Part shown: positions 61,343 to 64,000 of the stretch, in pieces | How the letters are laid out: each line of letters begins with the position of its first letter | How positions within the stretch are numbered: position 1 is the first letter of the stretch | Origin: Ensifer adhaerens | GTDB lineage: Bacteria > Pseudomonadota > Alphaproteobacteria > Rhizobiales > Rhizobiaceae | DNA: 64,000 bases | Direction of reading: 5' to 3' | NCBI GenBank assembly: GCA_900215285.1 | Contig: OCMG01000004.1 | Coordinates: forward strand, 744,001-808,000 | Program-made: the position numbers and the translations under genes | The notes under the pieces: model-generated | What the model was told of the DNA's origin: nothing | Seen by the model: only the letters and a program-made list of their open reading frames with translations | Databases searched by the model: none

Positions 61343-61744
61343 TCATCGCATTCGGCTTTCGGCCAGCCAGCGGCCTGTACTGATCCATTCAATCGTGCGG
61401 CCTGTGCCGAGGTCGAGCAGATGGGCGCCGCCGGAGAAGCCGTCCACGACAGGGTCAGAAGCAATACCGGCCCACTGAAACCCCCAGGTGCCGGTGAGTG
61501 CGAATGTCTCCGCGCAGCGGGTGACGAAGGTGACCAGCAATTGCGGATCGGCGGTTCCGGGGTCGCGAAGCCAAAGGCGCGTCGCGCCGTGCTCGGGTGT
61601 CAGGGAGAGCAGGAACGGCTCGGCGGGCGGGTCCTCGCAACCGTTTTCGGCCATCAGCGCGGTGTAGATGTCGAAGGCGCGCGCAACATTGGCAACCGAG
61701 CCGACGTCGAGCAGGCAGGAGAAGTGGGTGAGATATTCGGCCAT
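61343..61744 (-). CDS. Conserved ICE hypothetical protein
   Basis: A 133-residue acidic-to-neutral soluble protein (MAEYLTHFSCLLDVGSVANVARAFDIY, later GTWGFQWAGIAS). It is bounded by terminators on both sides, so it is a single-gene transcript between parB and the methylase-helicase. GGAGCC precedes ATG 61744. No function recognised. Confidence 0.75.
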   Translation of the reverse strand: MAEYLTHFSCLLDVGSVANVARAFDIYTALMAENGCEDPPAEPFLLSLTPEHGATRLWLRDPGTADPQLLVTFVTRCAETFALTGTWGFQWAGIASDPVVDGFSGGAHLLDLGTGRTIEWISTGRWLAESRMR

Positions 61745-61759
61745 ATCAGGCTCCTAAAA

Positions 61760-61789
61760 CGAAAAGAGCCCGGCGCTGGGCCGGGCTCT
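61760..61789 (-). terminator. Rho-independent terminator after parB
   Basis: AGAGCCCGGC (61765-61774) and GCCGGGCTCT (61780-61789) form an exact 10-bp stem with a 5-base loop; on the minus strand it is followed by TTTTCGTTTT. Confidence 0.85.
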
Positions 61790-61841
61790 GAGTGGATGGG
61801 ATTGGAAGGTGCGGAGCGGCCGAAGCTGCCCCGCGAGCCGA

Positions 61842-63977
61842 TCATTCGGCGGCGATGAGGTGACGTTCGTCGTCCTCGCCATCGGCCGGCGGTTCCGACT
61901 CGTCGTCGGCGCAGAGGAAGTCGGGCAGCGCGGCGTCCTCGAAGCCGTCCGCGTCCGGTGCCGGATCGCCGTCGACACCGGCAAGTCGAAGCGGCTCGGG
62001 CAGCCAGCCGCTGTCGGCCAGGAGACGCTCGGCCTCCTTGGCCATGTCGCCCTTTTTCAGATGGTCGATGAGCTGGGTCGCCCGTTCGCCGGCGCCTTCG
62101 CGGACGGCTTCGAGGATGCGCGGCTTGGTGACACGGTTGAGGTAGTTTCCGAAGGTCGGACGCCAGCCGGCTTCCACCAAGTCGAGCCCGGTCGCCCGCG
62201 TCAGGCGGTCGGCCTGCGCGAGCCTCATGTCGAGGGTGTGCTGGGACACGCCGCCCGCGCTGTGCGGGTTCGGCCGCTCATAAAGCGCGTTCACGCCATA
62301 GCTGACGCAGTGTGCCAGCAGCGCCATGCGGCTGGCGTCGTCGAGCCCGGTGAGCCAGTCCCAAAGGGCGTCGTCGTCCTTCGGGATGTCGGCGGCCCAG
62401 GCGTCGTGACGCTCCTGCACGGCCCGCGCGGAGAGGCTGTCTTTCAGCGTCTCGTCCTGAACCGGGAAGAAGATGTGCTTCACCCCCGCTTCCATGGCGC
62501 CCGTGTACATGCGGGTCATGAAGTTGTCCGAGACCAGCTTGTGGAGAAGCGCCGTCATGGCGATGTGCGGATTTTCCGCCACGGCGTTGCGCAACGCGAG
62601 GGTGCGGTAGGCGGTCAGCTCGACGACGAGGCGTTCGGGCAGCGGCTTGATGCCGTCGTCCTCATCGTCGTCATCGGATTCGGCAGGTTGGCCGCCGATG
62701 GTAATGACGGCGCGCTGCACCGAGGGGCTCGCAGCACCGGCGGATTCGGTATCCGTATCCGATCCTTCCTCACCATCGGTCCGGACCTGAGGCACATCCT
62801 CGGGCCGGACGAAGCCGCGATCGACCGAAAGCGATCCGTCGGCGTCGATGCTGACGAAGACGCCGGCGATGGCGATGTCGGTCGGGTCGAAGTGCTCCGG
62901 GCGATCGTCGAACGCCGCCAGAGCGGTCTCGATCTCGCCCATTCGCTCGTCGACCTCGTCGGGGAGTTCGTCGGCGTCCTGATATTCCGCTTCAAGACTG
63001 GCCTGCTCGGCGTTGAGCGCCTCGATGGTCGCTTGTTCCTCGGCCGAGAGATCGATTGGCACGCCGGGGACCTCGTGCAGGCCGCGTACCGCGTCGTAGG
63101 GGAAGCTGACCGCGACCTGGATCCACTTCCAGCCTTCGGCGGCGATCGCCTCGGCCTCGGCCTTCAGCTTCTCGGCGACGAGGCGATCGAGAAGCCCCAC
63201 GTCCTGCAGCCAGCCGCCATCATCGGCCTGGAAGAGGTCGCGCATGACGGTGCCGCCAGCCGCCTCATAGGCTTCGATGCCGAGGAATACGGCACGCTTG
63301 TCGGACGCGCGCACCGTGGTCTCGGTCAGCATGCGCCGGATCTGATAGGGCTCCTTCGACCAGGCGTCCTTGATCGCGTCCCAGACCTGGGTCTGACGCT
63401 CGTGGTCTTCGGAAACCGTGAAGGCCATGAGCTGCTCCAGCGTCATGCCGTCGTCGGCATAGACGTCGTGGAGGACCGGTGAGACGGTCGCGAGGCGCAA
63501 CCGCTGCTTGACCACGTTGACGGGCACGAAGAACGCCGCGGCGATCTCCTCCTCGGTCATGCCCTTGATCAGCATGTCGTGGAAGGCGCGAAACTGATCG
63601 AGCGGATGGAGCGCAGCGCGCTCGATGTTCTCGGCGAGCGACACCTCCTCGGGGAGGATGGCGCCGTCGCGATCGCGGACCACGCAGGGGACGGGCGCGA
63701 CTTTGGCGAGACGCTTCTGCTTCACCAGCAGTTCGAGCGCGCGAAAGCGGCGGCCGCCGGCGGGCACCTCGAACATGCCGGTCTCGTTGCCTTCGGCGTC
63801 AACGACCGGGAAGACGCTGAGGCTCTGGATCAGGCCGCGACGAGCGATCGAAGCCGCGAGGTCCTCGATCGAGACGCCGGCCTTCACCCGCCGGACGTTG
63901 GACTGGCTGAGCACCAGCTTGTTGAAGGGGATGTCGCGCGAGGACGACAGGATGATCTTCTGAACGGCAGTAGCCAT
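61842..63977 (-). CDS. parB: Very large ParB/RepB-family protein
   Basis: A 711-residue protein. Residues ~15-110 are a ParB nuclease-like N-domain (FNKLVLSQSNVRR, VPAGGRRFRALELL) with the segment SLAENIERAALHPLDQFRAF of the ParB box. A helix-turn-helix region follows (MTEEEIAAAFFVPVNVVKQRLRLA). The remainder is a long charged region with an acidic low-complexity stretch (ESDDDDEDDG) and a helical C-terminus. Typical ParB is under 350 residues. It is far from the window's ParA, so it may act as an independent CTP/DNA-binding regulator of the ICE. ATG 63977 has GGAGTAAATCCC upstream. Confidence 0.88.
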   Translation of the reverse strand: MATAVQKIILSSSRDIPFNKLVLSQSNVRRVKAGVSIEDLAASIARRGLIQSLSVFPVVDAEGNETGMFEVPAGGRRFRALELLVKQKRLAKVAPVPCVVRDRDGAILPEEVSLAENIERAALHPLDQFRAFHDMLIKGMTEEEIAAAFFVPVNVVKQRLRLATVSPVLHDVYADDGMTLEQLMAFTVSEDHERQTQVWDAIKDAWSKEPYQIRRMLTETTVRASDKRAVFLGIEAYEAAGGTVMRDLFQADDGGWLQDVGLLDRLVAEKLKAEAEAIAAEGWKWIQVAVSFPYDAVRGLHEVPGVPIDLSAEEQATIEALNAEQASLEAEYQDADELPDEVDERMGEIETALAAFDDRPEHFDPTDIAIAGVFVSIDADGSLSVDRGFVRPEDVPQVRTDGEEGSDTDTESAGAASPSVQRAVITIGGQPAESDDDDEDDGIKPLPERLVVELTAYRTLALRNAVAENPHIAMTALLHKLVSDNFMTRMYTGAMEAGVKHIFFPVQDETLKDSLSARAVQERHDAWAADIPKDDDALWDWLTGLDDASRMALLAHCVSYGVNALYERPNPHSAGGVSQHTLDMRLAQADRLTRATGLDLVEAGWRPTFGNYLNRVTKPRILEAVREGAGERATQLIDHLKKGDMAKEAERLLADSGWLPEPLRLAGVDGDPAPDADGFEDAALPDFLCADDESEPPADGEDDERHLIAAE

Positions 63978-64000
63978 CGGGATTTACTCCGTGACGGGCG

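Noticed and set aside
1..64000. CRISPR array or insertion sequence
   Set aside because: No regularly spaced repeats and no transposase with terminal inverted repeats were seen on either strand.

Overview
The window looks like the chromosome of a high-GC alphaproteobacterium of the Rhizobiales/Hyphomicrobiales type, carrying one large integrative conjugative element (ICE). The host inference rests on protein character (GMP synthase, imelysin/DUF1111/DUF1513 iron operon) and on the Trb/VirD4-like transfer genes typical of alphaproteobacterial ICEs. No sequence search was possible.

Layout. (1) Bases 1-6796 are chromosomal backbone: a periplasmic iron-handling operon (partial imelysin, di-heme DUF1111 protein, second imelysin, Tat-exported DUF1513 protein), an MTA/SAH nucleosidase-like gene, and guaA. 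(2) The ICE begins at the 3' end of guaA with a repeat-rich att region, a tyrosine integrase and an AlpA-like regulator. (3) Bases 8.6-31.2 kb are cargo: a dense set of sulfur-redox and oxidative-damage genes. These include three MsrA and one MsrB, Dps, glutaredoxin, a thioredoxin-like protein, a cytosolic molybdopterin oxidoreductase with a flavin reductase partner, GST, an alpha/beta hydrolase-OsmC fusion, a GAPDH lacking the second active-site-loop cysteine, and a YeeE/YedE sulfur transporter. CorA, ZIP and MFS transporters, two MarR and two LysR regulators are interspersed. The cargo also holds scars: a tRNA-Leu 3' remnant, a frameshifted nadE fragment, an alcohol dehydrogenase/response-regulator chimera and a frameshifted HTH gene. 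(4) Bases 31.2-64 kb are the conserved ICE backbone, almost all on the minus strand: DUF2274-trbI-trbG-trbF-trbL-trbK-trbJ-trbE-trbD-trbC-trbB, CopG, TraG coupling protein, relaxase with a candidate oriT, lytic transglycosylase, DUF736, TraF peptidase, DUF2840, RHH protein, ParA, iteron-like repeats, RepA-like initiator, HTH and DUF2285 regulators, a second DUF736, small membrane proteins, an orphan plus-strand gene, DUF2493, Toprim protein, a giant methylase-helicase, and a very large ParB. The right end of the ICE is outside the window.

How it fits together. The Trb proteins, TraG, relaxase, transglycosylase and TraF form a conjugation machine. ParA, ParB, RepA and the iterons suggest the excised circle can replicate or segregate. 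In the cargo, a palindrome (TATGCGTGACGCATA and variants) abuts or overlaps the presumed -10 element at five promoters: two copies before the osmC-msrA-ZIP operon, one before gap, and one before each marR gene. A second shared motif (core ATAGTTTC) lies upstream of the dps, molybdopterin-oxidoreductase and msrB-msrA operons. I read the cargo as a transferable, coordinately regulated module for surviving thiol and methionine oxidation, possibly by reactive chlorine. That role is an inference from gene content and operator layout.
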